From positions 394,321-458,320 of the forward strand of contig JAQFVV010000502.1 in the NCBI GenBank assembly GCA_028023455.1: a stretch of 64,000 nt of DNA, read 5' to 3'. The stretch is from Epiperipatus broadwayi (taxonomy: Eukaryota; Onychophora; Udeonychophora; Euonychophora; Peripatidae). Positions 24,741 through 40,869 of this stretch are shown one piece after another. A program made the position numbers and the translations under genes. Position 1 is the first letter of the stretch; each line of letters starts with the position of its first letter. Under the pieces are notes generated by a model. It ran no database searches. It was given only the letters and a program-made list of their open reading frames with translations, and was not told the DNA's origin.

Positions 24741-26796
24741 TGTAACAATAATATAAATATGTCGTTACATTAATTTAAAATAAAAACTTAAAAGTTCGCA
24801 AATAAAAGTAAAAAAAACTAAACGCTAAAATTAAAATGTTTGTTAAACGTATATACATTCGCACAGATGCCAAACTTTAAAAATATTTTTTTTAAAAAAA
24901 AAAAACAAATAAATAAGTATTTGAACGTACTTTTTTATAAAAAAAAAAAAGTATAAGATTTAAAAATAAAAACAGGTATTAATTAATTCTTGTAATCTGT
25001 AAATGGAAATGATTGTTTGTAAATTGTTTGAAAAGCAAGCTAGCTTTGGGCTCTTGTATAATTAAAATGATCTGATGAAATATAGATAAGAAAATAAAAA
25101 GAAATTAGCTTGACCAATGGAAGCACCAAGCCTCAGCCCGGACCCGAACGAAAATTTGGATTAGTGACGTCTTTGTTCATTCAATCTGGAGATTTACTAT
25201 AAAAAGAGAAATATAGTTCCAGCGTTGTGTGTTTGAGAGTTGTGGTAGGATGCACATACCACACTCTCTATTTAAAAAAGAAAAAGGAAAAGACTGTGAT
25301 ACCTTGAACCAGCTATTGCCATCTCCAGAACATTATCTTCCAATGGAGGCGTCACGGGAATTAAAAACAGGAACCTGGACTCTTCTACCATAAGCTATAT
25401 GAAATGAACAATTATTAAAATCAATTAAGAACTTTCATCAAGTTTTATAAATTGATAAACAAGCCAACTTAAATGTTAAAAACGGACTCCTATCTGACTT
25501 TTGTAAGTTTTTAAATCAAATTAATAATGTTTAATTTTATATGTTTTCCGATTGATAAAAATCATTTCCATTTTTTTTTCTCTTATTGTATAAATTATTT
25601 GTTGTTTAAATTTTAAATGATGAAATTTAAGGTTGGGTATAGACGTTGCATAGATTTGGTTGATAATGTTGTGGTTTTCACATTCGATTAGAATATATGT
25701 CAACGATATCACTACAAGCATCTTACGATGAATGCTAATGGGATTTGTATATTCCCTATGCAAGTGACGCTTATCGATGACTTTGTATTTTGATCGGTTG
25801 TGTTTAATTTGGGATGTTTTTGACCGTGGAATCTGTGCAGCTGATCTATACTCAACATTTTAAAACAAATTTTATAAAATTCATTTGTGCGAACGTATCT
25901 AAATGTTAAATTTAAGTCGGGCGTGAATGGCTATATAGTTTTGTAAAGTTATATTAAGGGAGGGTAATCTTAGGTTATTCGTTTCGTAGTTGAATTGGCT
26001 CAATGGATTGGATATATTTGTGTAATTAGTAGATGTAGTATGAGATCCGCTTCGGGCAGGATTGCATATATACGCCACACACCTTCTGTTTGCCTATGGA
26101 TGGGTTTGTAAGTCGGCAGAAGACCACAGTCCATTCCTATGGAGTTTTTTGTTTATTGTTCTACTCGCCAACAGATGTCACATTCCTGTTGGTGGAGAGT
26201 CCATGTCTTCTCTAATCTACTTACTGATCAGATGTACTTTCCTGACAGTATAGTATTTTGTGTTGTCGTATCATGCTACATTGAATACATGAATGTATCA
26301 GATGGATTGGCGCCAGTTGATTGTGAAATTTGTTGCCTAAGGTTAAATCAGGGAAGAATATTTTCTTTTCAAATGCAGATCTATGTAGTCTATTTATACT
26401 TGACTATCTAAATAAAATATTAAACTCATTGAAACTTAGTTAAATGTAAAATTAAAAGTTAATATAAAAATCTAAAATGTTAAACTTATTCCTCAAAATC
26501 TAAATGTTATTTTATATGTGCGTAAATAAATATTTTTATGTATTAATTTCTGGCAGTGGCTTTTATTTATTGATATTTAAGATATAAATTAAGATATAGA
26601 TTTTTATCTCTGCGTCTCCGCTGAGCTAGTGACTTGGGCTAACGATCGGAATATTTAAATAAAGTGGAATCTTAACAGCGCGTATCTGCCTACTTTATAA
26701 ATTTTTCTAGGTTTAAATGCCTAGATGGCGCTCTGGTAGTTGCAGATATTGTTTTTGCGGTTAGATTCGATCTTCACTTTCATTTCGATCGTTATA
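24741..26796 (+). mobile_element. Solo LTR, 2.06 kb, with CACC target duplication
   Basis: Starts TGTAACAA and ends CGTTATA. The 4 bp CACC is found immediately before (24737-24740) and after (26797-26800). It has a TATA box at 25198 (TATAAAAAGAG) and AATAAA at 26411, the U3-R-U5 order of an LTR. A diverged copy in opposite orientation lies at 52213-54188; shared blocks include the region AATCTTAGGTTA...GTTTCG and the segment around TTCCTGACAGTAT. Small frames at 26062-26253 and 26139-26411 lie inside the LTR and are not conserved as frames in the other copy. No internal gene remains. Confidence 0.65.
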
Positions 26797-26800
26797 CACC

Positions 26801-28134
26801 AGATATATGTTATAATGTGTTAATTTAAAAATGTGCGTGTATTAAATTAGATTATCAAGATGTTTAAATTTGGTCAATTAATGTTGGGTAATAAATTATC
26901 TTTAAACTTAATTAATATTAATTAAAATAAAATGTCTTTAAACTTAAACTTTATTTGTCAGTCAATTCTTTTTACCAACCTTTTTATTAATTCTTTCCAC
27001 CAATAATTTTGTATAATTTTGTTATTGAATTAAAATTAGACTGAGCTAGTTTTAGGAAATGTTTCGAGCGCTGGATTATGAGCCTACTGCCCGAATACAT
27101 TAGTCCTTGGACTAGCTGGCACCCTGGGGTTTACTCCGAAACAAATAAAGTATTTGGATAGTAGGAGTTTGAATCTAGCAGCTGAGGTGGGCCATTGTTG
27201 ATAGTTGGTCTATCAATAAGATCTCCCATTTTGCTCGAACATGCCGGTTTGTTCACGTAACATTTATAAGATTATAAATGTATTATGAAGGAGTTTGAAA
27301 CCAGTCAAAACTTATATATACATATAAGTAAGTGGTTTCAATGGTTCGACCCGGTATAATATATATATATATATGAGAATAATCAGATAAAATATTTAGC
27401 TTTAAATAATTAGTAACATAAAATATTTAATGTAATTGTAATTAAAAAAATATAAAATAATGAATTTAAGTCTTAACTTTGATTTTAACCATTGATGAGT
27501 TTGTAATGAACATTACATAAATTTTTAGAATTGAATTCAGCAGTACATCAATTTATAATATTTTTATTTTTGTGTTTGAAATATGTTCTAATGGTTAATT
27601 CATTCATGTTAATTTACAGTGCAAGAAAGAAATAGTTGGTGGGTGTTCATTTATGTCTACTAATCCTGCATAAATATTTTAGTGCAGGTTTTAGTTCAGA
27701 ACCTAAAAGCAAATGCTCACAAACTGATCCATGTTTTTTTCTATTTGTGAGTCATTTTAAAATCCATGTGTACCAGTGGTTATAATATTAAGTTACAGAG
27801 ATTGTTTACAATAATCTAGCTGCTATATGGTTGCCTGCATTTCTTAATGTATTATCTATAACTTTCAATTTATTTCACAACTGATTAGGAATTGTTTAAA
27901 AAAAAAAACAGGTCATATGTTTTTTTTCTTCATATATTTGCAAACATATATTAAATTTCAGAAACAGAATTCAATTAATTTAAGATAATCACAGATAATT
28001 ATTTTAAGGATTTAAAAATAGATTCTGCTTGCAGAAGCAAGTTTGCAAAAATAAGTAAAAAATCAAAAAGAATATAATATTTGAATACAAATATACTATA
28101 TACTTGAGTTTTATTTGTAATTATAAGGGGTCTG
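26801..28134. other. AT-rich sequence, weak tRNA-like segments
   Basis: No gene is seen. Around 27040-27360 there are less AT-rich segments with B-box-like strings (GGTTCGACCC near 27344) followed by an (AT)n tail, which may be a degraded SINE or LTR end. The evidence is too weak to define an element. Confidence 0.25.
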
Positions 28135-30725
<2,591 letters not shown>

Positions 30726-30935
30726 CTTTCTTATTCTTTGTAAAGTAGAGTGTTCTAAATAAAAAGTTTTAGTAGTTGATATTTCTATTTTCTCATGCTA
30801 CCTCGTGTTTCTTATTAATTCTTAAATTTAATTTTAGTTATACAATTTGAATAGCATAAGTTCCTCATATATAATATTATATAGTAATATTAGATCTTTT
30901 AATTGTCTCTGTTTTATAAGTGAAAGATAATACTT

Positions 30936-31045
30936 CCGTCAAGCGTTGTTAGCCGAGAGGCAGCCATCTTGCAAGCAAGTAGTTGGTTGCAGACGGTTGT
31001 GGGTTCGCCTCCCGGACGATGCTATGACATATGAAAAAAAAAAAA
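30936..31045 (+). mobile_element. Young tRNA-derived SINE with 13 bp target duplication
   Basis: Body of about 110 bp: tRNA-like head with TTAGCCGAGAGGCAGCC (A-box region), an extra arm as in class II tRNAs, and GGGTTCGCCTCCC (B box). A short tail ATGCTATGACATATG and about 15 A follow. The 13 bp AAAGATAATACTT is perfectly repeated at 30923-30935 and 31046-31058, showing target-primed insertion and a recent date. It sits inside the reverse-transcriptase remnant on the minus strand. Its tail matches the SINE at 18034, but the head is a different tRNA type. Confidence 0.8.
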
Positions 31046-31058
31046 AAAGATAATACTT

Positions 31059-32500
31059 TTTCTGATTTGCAATTATATATTTTATAAAATTATTAAATAT
31101 TTTCTGTAGCATGTTTATCATTGTTATATGGTTTCTATTCCATATTTCTGATCCAAAATGTGTCACTGGCAGTACTAGAGCTTTAAATAATATAATTTTT
31201 GTTTCTATGGAGATGTTTTTACCATTTCTCAATATTCTTCCTATAGATTTATAAAAAAAAAATTTATTTCTTTATAGTGTGTGTTGTAGTCAAAATTTAT
31301 TCCAAGATTCTTATGAGATTCGTTTTTATATAATTTTTATTACCTATATAATAATTTGTTTTAAAAACTGTAGAGTTTCTGATACACTATTCAACATAAC
31401 ATTTTTCAACATTTATTTTCAAGTTGTTATCGTTGCGCCATTTTTCAAAACTATTTAGATCACTTTGTAACTTAATCTTCTCACATGAATCGTTTATTAC
31501 CTTAAATATCTTATCAGCAGCATATGGTAAAATTTCTGAATATTTTATATTTTGGTCTATATCTACTGAAAAAATATTAAATAATAATGATGCCAAAACC
31601 CCTCCTTGAGGTACATCTTGATTAATATTTATTAATTCATTAGATTTATTATTGAGATAGATATAAATCTTGTGATCTTTTAAGTAAGACACTATCCAAT
31701 TAATTGATTTTATATTTACATTCAAATTAATCGGTTTGACTATTATTAATTTATGAGAGATTAAATCAAAAGTAGATGTCAAATCCAGATATATGATATC
31801 AATTCTTTTTCTGGCATTTAAGATATGTGCTATATGATCTTCAATTGTTTTAAGATTAGTAATGATGATTTTTTTTGGTACAAAACCATGTTGAGATTTT
31901 GTCATAATCTTATTAATATCATTTTTTAGTTTTGAATAAAAACAATTTTGAATAAAAACAATTTTCAAAAATGATATAAAGAGTTGGTAAAATTGACATC
32001 TTTAGATCATCTTTTGCACCTTTTTTATAAGTAGGAACATATCTAGTTACTTTTAAATCCCTAGGAAAAATCTTTTTGTTTAATGATGGCTGCAATAATT
32101 TTGGGATTGAAGGAGCTATTAATTCACAGCATCCTATAAATTAAAGTTCTTTTTATTTCTAAGTTTTTTTATTGATCTTTCAATATCTTGCAGAGCAGTT
32201 GTCCCGAGTTAGCAGGCTGCTAATGATACATGAGAAAAAAAATAGTTTTTTGAAGAATAATCAGAAACACTTTTGTTATACTCATTAGTTGTTTTATTTG
32301 TTTTCTTGGTATTGTAATATTTTTCAAAATGTTGACAGAATTCATTTAATGTTATATCGTTATAATTAGATATCAATGCCACATTTTTTGTGTTACATTG
32401 ATATGTTTATTAAAATCTCAAAATGCTTTAGGCTGATATTTAAAATCTATTTTTAACTTTTTAATATGACTTTTATAATCTTGTTTTGTATTACATTGTT
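31059..32500 (-). pseudogene. CR1/Jockey-like reverse transcriptase remnant
   Basis: Read from 32500 downwards: a pre-RT segment (LNEFCQHFEKYYN near 32330), then APSIPKLLQPSLNKKIFPRD and VPTYKKGAKDD (RT start, about 32120-31990), then the 193-codon frame 31968-31387. That frame has SQHGFVPKK, motif A IIYLDLTSTFDLISHKL, motif B VPQGGVLASLLFNIF and a damaged motif C YAADK. The post-RT segment LFKALVLPVTHFGSEIW follows in another frame to about 31070. Catalytic residues are altered and the reading frame is broken. A 5'-truncated SINE tail near 32204-32240 and the young SINE at 30936 interrupt or abut it. Confidence 0.7.
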
Positions 32501-32728
32501 ATAATAAATTATGCTTTTTGTTTTAATAATGATGTTCTTTTCTTCTTATAATAAATCGAAGTTCTAGTAAACCGTATAGGAATTTTTTTTTTTTTTGGGG
32601 GGGGGATAGTGTTTGATATATTTTGATTGATAATATTATAAATGGACATCAGAAATTTTTTAGTAGCAATATTTATATTATTAATATTGTTTAAGAAATT
32701 CCAATCATAGTTTTAAAATTATCATATA

Positions 32729-32840
<112 letters not shown>

Positions 32841-33174
32841 GTATTTATTTATTACAATAATATATAAACAATACGAAATTAATATAACTCTAAACAAGGA
32901 AATATTTGTGCAAGTAGTCATATATATATATACAAAATAATAATAATAATTTCTATTTAATTACAAAATCACAATAAAAACAATGTAATAAATTACAAAA
33001 TATTAATCAAAATAACTACGAAGAATATAACCAAAATCACAAATATTTTTAAACATAGCAAGTGATATGTGGCCAGTATCTGACGAATAATCAGAGACGA
33101 AAGAATTAACAACCTAATATCATTATAATTGAACGCCTAGGATTACTTTCCAAATTAAAAGAAGGCAATGTCAA

Positions 33175-35720
33175 TTAAAAGTTTTTAGCTAAATGAGTAT
33201 TTATTTTAAAAATTTTTGTACATAAAACATAATGATGACAAAATATATCAATAATTCGATATTTATAAAGATTAACAACAGATAAAACAACCAATACAAT
33301 AGATATTCTGTACCGAAGTTGATTTAGACTTTCCAGAAATAATATGCATGGTGTAATTTTGTAAAACACATAATGATGACAAAGTGTAAGAAGTGCAACC
33401 AATCCAAATATAAATATTATAAGACAATATATTTCGATAACATGAGTCATAAATAGTTAACAAAACAGACCTAGGCAAAAATTTAACTAAATAATAAAAT
33501 AAATAATTAATCTTATATAACTTTGAACACAAAAAAACAATATGACTTGACCAAGATAACATAGAATCAATGAAATCTTCCAAACAACAATAATTATCAA
33601 CAAAAACAATATTACCACAAGTACAAATGCTATTACAATGAACTCTACATTGGCTACAAATAGAAATATTCACAAAATGAGAAACAAATTTATGAGAAAA
33701 AAGACTAGCTCTCATTTTATTACAATTGACTGTCAAACAATTTAACATAATGCAATTACTAATTAAAGCCAAATTCTAATTAATCATTTGTTCAATAAGA
33801 CTATATAAATTGCACCAAAAAATAGAGCAATATCATCAACAAAACCAAAAATCACTAAATTCAAAGGCAACTCAAAAATATCAGTAATATAAATCAAAAA
33901 TAATATTGGACCAAGTACACAACCCTGTGAAACTACATTATTTATCAATTAAAAACCACTAATAATGCCATTAACTTTGGTTGTCTGTTTTCTGTCTTTT
34001 AAATAACTTTGTAACCAAAAAACAAAATGGCTTCTAAAGTCATATGAATATAATCACTGAAGAAGTGAACAGAATCAAATGCTTTAGAAAGATATAAATA
34101 TATTCTGCAGTCTTAAGATAATTATCTAACAGTGATGTCAAATTATTCACATGATTATTAAGAGCATCTATAGTATTTTTTAAGTAATGAAATCATATTG
34201 ATGCATAAAAACCACTCCGTGCTCAATTAAGAATGACATCATTTTATCCTTAACTATATCAAACAGTTTAGAAACGATTGAAATGATCGAAATAAGTCTG
34301 TAGTTGCTGTTAAGTAATGGATCATTTTTTATAGATTGGCATAATAATACCAATCTTCAAACACTCGGGAAACAGACCAGCATTTAATGAAAGATTGAAC
34401 AAATAAAGCAAAACTGATATAAATATAAGCTTATTATCTGCTAGATATTTTTGAAGTTAAATTATCCAAACCAGAAGATCTAACATTTTTTAAACAATCA
34501 ATCAAGTGAGATAATTGAATATCAGAAACTTCGAAACAGAAAAAATAATTGGCAAAAGAATCAAAAGCCAAATTATTATTACAAGCTTCCATCTGTGACT
34601 TATTTAACATAATTACAAAGATCAACAACATATTTTTCAATACCGTTAACATTTAATAATTTTTAACAAAATCAATTCAATTAGAGGATATTTTTAATCG
34701 AGAAATTAATTGTTTTCCACTTCAAAGAAGTATTTTTACCACAGAGGAATTTCTAAAATAACGCAATTTCACAATTTCACGTTTTTAATATCATATTTCA
34801 TTTGCTTATTAATCTTTTTCACATCACAGCCACAATTCCTTCTCAATTTTTTTTTTTCAATTAATTGATCAGTTATCCATAAAGACTGCTTTTTATTCTT
34901 ACTAACCAATTTTATAAAATCAGTCCCATCAGCAATTAAAGAGGAACAAATATTTTGAAATTGTGCAAAAGTTAAATCTATATTAGAGCGTACAAAATAC
35001 TACTCTATCTCTGATTAGACAACAAATTAGCTAATTTAGCATGTGATAGAGTATCAACACATGAATGTGTGTATGGTTTATTATGAGAGAAAAACAATTT
35101 CAAAAGAATTGCACAATGGTCTGTAATGGCTACATCAGATCCACTTGACTCATAATTAAAATATTTACTAGATCTAGGCAAAAAAATTATCTGCTAAAGC
35201 CATAACTATATAACAAATTCAAATATCTACTAGAATCATTTTTTTCTCTTTAACAGCAAATCAATATGTAAATCACCAATAAATACTGCAGAAGATGAAT
35301 CCATCTTAGATAGAAAAGATTCAAATTCATTTATAAAAGATATAATAGAGTTAGTATACGCTCTATTCAAAGCAATTAAAGAAAAATTTATGTGCGGAAA
35401 AGTAAATGTAACCAATACAGATTTAGCACTATTAAATACTGGAATATAATTATGTATAACTCAAACCAATTTTTACAAAAAGTCATTACATCTCCAGAAC
35501 GCAAAGAAGTTCATAGTGTTGAATACTCATATAGTCACCCAGTTTATATAAATAAGTTCCTCAGCTGAGATCCGTGATTCAATTAAAATTATAAAGCCAT
35601 AAAAACAAAATAGAAATTCACTTTAATAAGTAATTAAATCATCAAAATGTGAATGTAAACTACGAATATTTAGATGAAAAATATTAAAATCATTTCTACA
35701 ATTAGGGAGTTAAATAGACC
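33175..35720 (-). pseudogene. Second CR1/Jockey-like element remnant (endonuclease to RT end)
   Basis: On the minus strand the endonuclease part has VFIGDLHIDLL (about 35290, the GD-x-N-D position, here GDLH) and SDVAITDHCAILLK (about 35130). The RT start is CLKNVRSSGLDNLTSK (34500-34440). The central RT is degraded. The post-RT segment has FIDSMLSWSSHIVFLCSKLYK and LPRSVLLTIYDSCYRN (33580-33430). Order and motifs match CR1/Jockey-type ORF2, but stops and shifts are frequent, so the copy is old. It differs in sequence from the remnant at 31059-32500. Confidence 0.6.
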
Positions 35721-36390
35721 ATTTACATGGACATAAATTTCACAAAGACAACAAATCATCTTCATTCTTAATTAAAATATGAGTTGAATTAATGCCATTT
35801 GTCAATAGACAAAACCATTGTAAATAAATGCCTAGTAAACTAAGAAATACATTGATTAATAAAAATACACCGATTATTATTTCTATATCAAATAGGTATA
35901 TAACGATTATACTTTTAAGTAAAAATGATCTTGCCAAATTACGGGAAGCAAAACACTACACAAGACCTGGTTTATAAGAATACCTTTTTGTACGAAATAT
36001 TTTTCCTATATCATTGCTTAAAAAAACAATCGATTTCAAGTTCTACTGCTATTTTTTAAATAATTTGTGGCAAACCTTCACTATTTTGCTGAGAAATACT
36101 TTGTAATTCGATTTCATTCTCCATTTGAGCCCTTTCCAAAGCTTCAATACTATTCTTCAAGCAATATATATATATATATATATATTAGAAACATCAAATA
36201 TACTTACAAACCCTCGATTATTTCGGTCAATATTTTGATGCAAAATGTCCATATCAGCCTGCATTTTAATAACCATTTGTGCAAGTTCCTATAAAGTATA
36301 ACTTCAACTTATCCATAATTTCTTGTAAAATTGAATTTGAGGAATCATCCAAAACAGAAGAAGAAGAAATAAAAAAGAGAAGGAGAATAA

Positions 36391-36442
36391 GATGATGATG
36401 ATGATGATGATCATAATAATAATAATAATAATAATAATAATA
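36391..36442. repeat. (GAT)n(AAT)n microsatellite
   Basis: GAT units run into AAT units. A short (AT)n also lies at 36167-36186. The surrounding 35.7-36.8 kb shows no supported gene. Confidence 0.8.
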
Positions 36443-36829
36443 TGGTTATTGCATAGGAGTTCATAAAAAGTTTGAGCGCTAGAAGTAACAAAAGGCGTTA
36501 TGATTCATGAATCTTGAATTTCAGGTCTATCATTTCCCAATGCATTAAATCATATAGACTTGCTGTTTATATTTCAAATTGATGAAAGGCAAAGGATTTC
36601 ATGTTTTTTTATTATTTTCTAGTTTATCACGTAGTAAGTTATGCAAAACTACTTTAATTTTACTCCAAAAACTAATTTGAAGAATTGTGAGATTACCTCA
36701 AGTTTTTTAAATAAAGTTGAAAGTAAAGGTAAGCATTTAAATGGGTGTGTAAGCAGGAGTTTTTTAACTAAATAATTTAAGAAAATGTGCATGTAAAAAA
36801 GTGGATTCTACATTATTTCAAAAATGAAA

Positions 36830-37165
36830 ATTAAACTACACAATGTATGAATCTGAGACTTAACAAAAGATTACTATAAAGATTTTTGACTGCCAAACAA
36901 AGTATAGAAAAATGAAGGATGGAAGTAACAAGGGGAGACTGGAAACAAAATTATACTATTGAAAGATCAAATGGATATTATCTAAAGATTTAAGAAACTG
37001 GAATGGATCTGGACTGGATATAGATCTTGTTTGAAATGGTTGAATGATCTAGAGAACTATTTTAGAATGATGTGAGAAAAAAAAACTATTGATTAAAGAA
37101 ACTGAATTAAACTTTGAAAGATTTTTATCTGGTAGTGGATGATGATAATGAATACAGAAATAAAT
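36830..37165 (+). pseudogene. Highly degraded RTE-like 3' end
   Basis: The DNA matches the 3' part of the RTE-like copies at 40.9-42.1 and 61.7-62.3 kb in the same order: TGAATCTGAGACTT, GAAAAATGAAGGATGGAAGTA, an AACTGGAATGG... block, CTGGACTGGATATAG and a GATGATGATAATGAA end. No open frame is left. This is the oldest of three copies of one family. Confidence 0.5.
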
Positions 37166-37559
37166 GCACTTTACAAAAAATATGCTCCATAGTATCTGTT
37201 ATCAATTTGTGAATATTTTTTGACTAAGTTATAAAAACATATTTCTTCATTAATTTTCAAATTAGTAACCTGCATTCATATGAATAATAATATATTCATG
37301 ATAAGAGATATCTGCAAATGAATATTTACAATAGAAATAATATCTATCTATTATTTCCTTATATATAAATATATTTATTTATACATTTTTAAAATATTTA
37401 GTTTTACTTCTTAATCGTATTTTAAATTTTATATCAAAGAATAAAACTTTTTATACTTCACCCTCTTTCACAACATCTATGCCATCGATAAGGATTTATT
37501 AATCACTATCATTTCACATTTATTAGTTACTAAAGTTTATAATAAATGATATAGGTGTG

Positions 37560-38035
37560 TGAAAATAAAAATGTATGCTGTTAAAACAGCGATGAGTTTG
37601 CTAGTCATGTGAAATTTTGTTGGTTTTATACCAATCTTAGTCACAGAATAGACATACATATAGAAAAATAAGGGCACCATAATATGCAGTAAATTGGTTT
37701 AGATCTATAGACATACAGACAAGTTAGTTTAGAAATAAAACATGTGTTTTTTTTAATTTGGCAGGTAACTTGATACTATAATAGAGATGTAAATGATTGT
37801 TGCTGCATTAGACCCTAAACATCCAGGTGTAGTGTTCCAAGATCCAAAGCTCCTCACTGATGAAATCCATAAGCTTGAAACTAGTCTGGAGATATTGGAT
37901 ACGGCAAGCACTAGGTGTGATGTAAAAAAAATAGTATGCTGCTAAAACATCACAGAATAAACTGGCATCACGTGTTAAAGTCAAAGGAGACATACATAAG
38001 TATATATGAATATAATGCATTTTTATTTTCATTTT
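37560..38035 (+). repeat. Dispersed repeat with CTCACTGATGA core
   Basis: Around 37830-37910 the order AGATCCAAAGCTCCTCACTG, ATGAAATCCATAAGCTTGAA, ACTAGTCTGGAGATATTGGA matches the copies near 58935-59005 and 61166-61250. The core also matches the palindrome at 7.9-9.1 kb. A block with TATGCTG(T/C)TAAAACA at 37573 and 37934 is repeated within this region. No target duplication was determined. Confidence 0.5.
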
Positions 38036-39750
38036 AGTTATGGCGTGGCTTAGAGGATTTAATAGAAGTAGTCGAAGTACGTATGTAATGCTTAATATTT
38101 CATGACTGCACAGATTTTCTTTCTAGGTAATTAATATATATATATATGACTACTATACATTTGTCTGAAGCTTTTAATTACGTTTCTACATCTTATTGAA
38201 CATTTTGTTTACAATTAAAAATATATACATCTATGTTACTTGTCCCATGCATTAATTTATTAATATCTTTGTAAAAAAATACATAAATCACTTTCACAGT
38301 TTTATACTATGCAGTCGGAAGATAGTGTAATAACCGGAAAAACAACAACTATAAATTCTAGAATAACCATAGTAACATAAAGTATCTAACAATAGATTGT
38401 TTTCATACCAGAAAAATATATTTAAGTAGAGTTGTTTACGTATTTATTTGTTTTTCAACTTCGTTCACAATATGCTCAAAATATCAAATTAATGTAATGT
38501 ATTTTTTTATTTTTAATACAGCGTTTGCTTGTAAAATAAAATTTTATTGAAGTTATTGATAAATTAGATTTAGATATATAAAAATTTTAAATAGGATGCT
38601 CAAAAGGTAAGCTATAATTTATTATGCTAGAATTATTTTTAAAAAGGTTTTATTAAAAATTTTTTATTTCTCATCATCGTTAGCAGTAATTTATAAAAAA
38701 TATGAGCCATTCTAACTTCAAGGGGGGGGTTTGACAAAAAAAAACATTGAAGGTATATTCAGTAATAACTATATTATATAAGTAATCCACGAATCACAAA
38801 TATTTGTACATATATCACAAACTTGTTATAAAGTTTATTTAACATTTTTCAATTCTGTGTCAATCTCTAGAAAATTTGTTTATCTGAAAGGCTTGGACTG
38901 GGTCCTATCTGTAGCTCTCAAGAATAGTTGGTCATCAACCATATCCTCTTAATAAAGTCACCATAGCTATCTCTTTAAAATGATTTGAATCTATTGTTGT
39001 CATGGCAATAACAGATTTAAACTGTATCCTCATAATTGTAGATTCAATGCCAACCCATTCGATGAGTGAAAACATTGTCCTTAGGAACAATCTTAAATTT
39101 AAATAATTCCTTATTCACTTATGTCACAATAGGAAATCCACAGCTCATTTTCATACAATAAATTAACAGAGTATCAAATCTTTATATACTAATTTAGTTT
39201 AAATCGTTAAATCATTACAATAAAATATCCTATTTTTTAACAAATACAGGCGCACATTAGAATCTATTAATGAATAATATTTATGTAGTATAATTTTTAC
39301 TATGCCACTTTTATTCATTATTGGATAATCTCTAGTCTAATCAAAACATAAAAATTGTTAACATTAGAGTCTACGTTGCACATCAGCATCTCAATCTGTC
39401 TATATACCTAAACAAAGTTACCAAGATGATAACAATGCAAATGAAAAAGTGCTTAATATTTTTTCCATTGCTGGCCAATAAAGCATCTGATGATTTTTTT
39501 AACTTAATAGCTAAGTTTTTATAAGATGCATTCAAAATATTAAAAAATACTTTTAGAAGTAGCAAAACATTTCATTATATAATTAAAAAAGTTGTCTTGT
39601 GAAATAAATTTTTTAGCCTATCAAATGTTAAGTATTTTTTTATTAATCATTCTATCTCATTTTCATCTTTTTCTCTCATTCACTATATTATTTTTTCTTT
39701 GAAGTATTAAATTTTATTCCACTTCTTATTTGCATTGCTTAATTATATAT

Positions 39751-40759
39751 ACTATAATACTCCATATACTCCGTATTTTACACTGTACAATGCAGTTAAC
39801 ATAAGATTTATTTTATTTCCTTTCTTACAGTTTCAACTGTCCAGCAGTCATCATCAGAGCTACAACATTTAAACATATACAATTAATATAAATTTAATAT
39901 CTATTTATATGTATATCAATATATATATACACACATACATACATAAATATACACATAAATATAAAAATAAAAACAACATTCCAAATACTCCAATTATTGT
40001 CTTAAATATGGATCCTTAATATCTCTATAATCTAAAAACTTCTTTATCCACCCTTATACTTAATTAACTTCTTTTATTTAAAATTTTTAAAAAAAAATTT
40101 CTATGTATTTTTAACGTTTATTTTTCCATATTATTATCATTTAAATTTTAAATTTACTTTTTAATTTAATTTATTTCTTCTATTTTAATTATTTATATAT
40201 TACACATTAATCAATAACAAATAATATTAATATAATATTTTTACAATTTTACTTCTTAATTTTTACTTTTAACAAATCTTACCTTTTATCTCAGTACCCT
40301 TTATTCTACAACTGAAACAATTTCAAAAAATTTAAAAATTTCCCTACTTCCTTAATCTCTTCACTCTTACGCCCTCTATGAACTCATTCTGAAACTATAC
40401 TTTATTCCACTCCTCAAAAATTTACACATACCTATTCGTTAATAAGAAATCCCTACACAATCAACATTTTCAAACCATGATCTTTATTAAAAGATGGCCT
40501 AATATTTAAGTCAATAGTTGGAGTATTTGGAATGTTTTTATTTTTATATTTATGTGTATATTTATGTATGTATGTGTGTATATATATATGTTGATATACA
40601 TATGAATAGATATTAAATTTATATTAACTGTATATGTTTAAATGTTGTAGCTCTGATGATGACTGCTGGACAGTTGAAACTGTAAGAAAGGAAATAAAAT
40701 AAATCTTATGTTAACTGCATTGTACATTGTAAATTAAGGAGTATATGGAGTATTATAGT
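39751..40759. repeat. Palindrome with ~258 bp arms and hammerhead-like motif
   Basis: Arms 39751-40009 and 40502-40759 are inverted copies with few mismatches, separated by about 490 bp of T/A-rich low-complexity DNA. In the right arm, 40653-40680 reads CTGATGA, T, a 5 bp stem (GACTG/CAGTT with one wobble) closed by CTGGA, then GAAAC: the conserved strand order of a hammerhead core, again with one extra base after CTGATGA. The left arm carries the same motif on the minus strand. A/T-rich sequence with AATAAAATAAA follows the motif. An inverted pair of retroelement ends (Penelope-type) is a plausible origin, but no coding part is present. Confidence 0.5.
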
Positions 40760-40869
40760 CACTATATTATTCTGGTCTTCACATGCCCTTTTTGACTTTG
40801 ATCATCTCTTTGCTCTCACTATGATGTGTAACTACATTTTTATCCTTTAAACACACACAATAGATCTAT

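Noticed and set aside
27040-27360. Full SINE or LTR ending in CCGGTATA before (AT)n
   Set aside because: B-box-like strings and an AT tail are present, but no second terminus, A box or target duplication could be identified.
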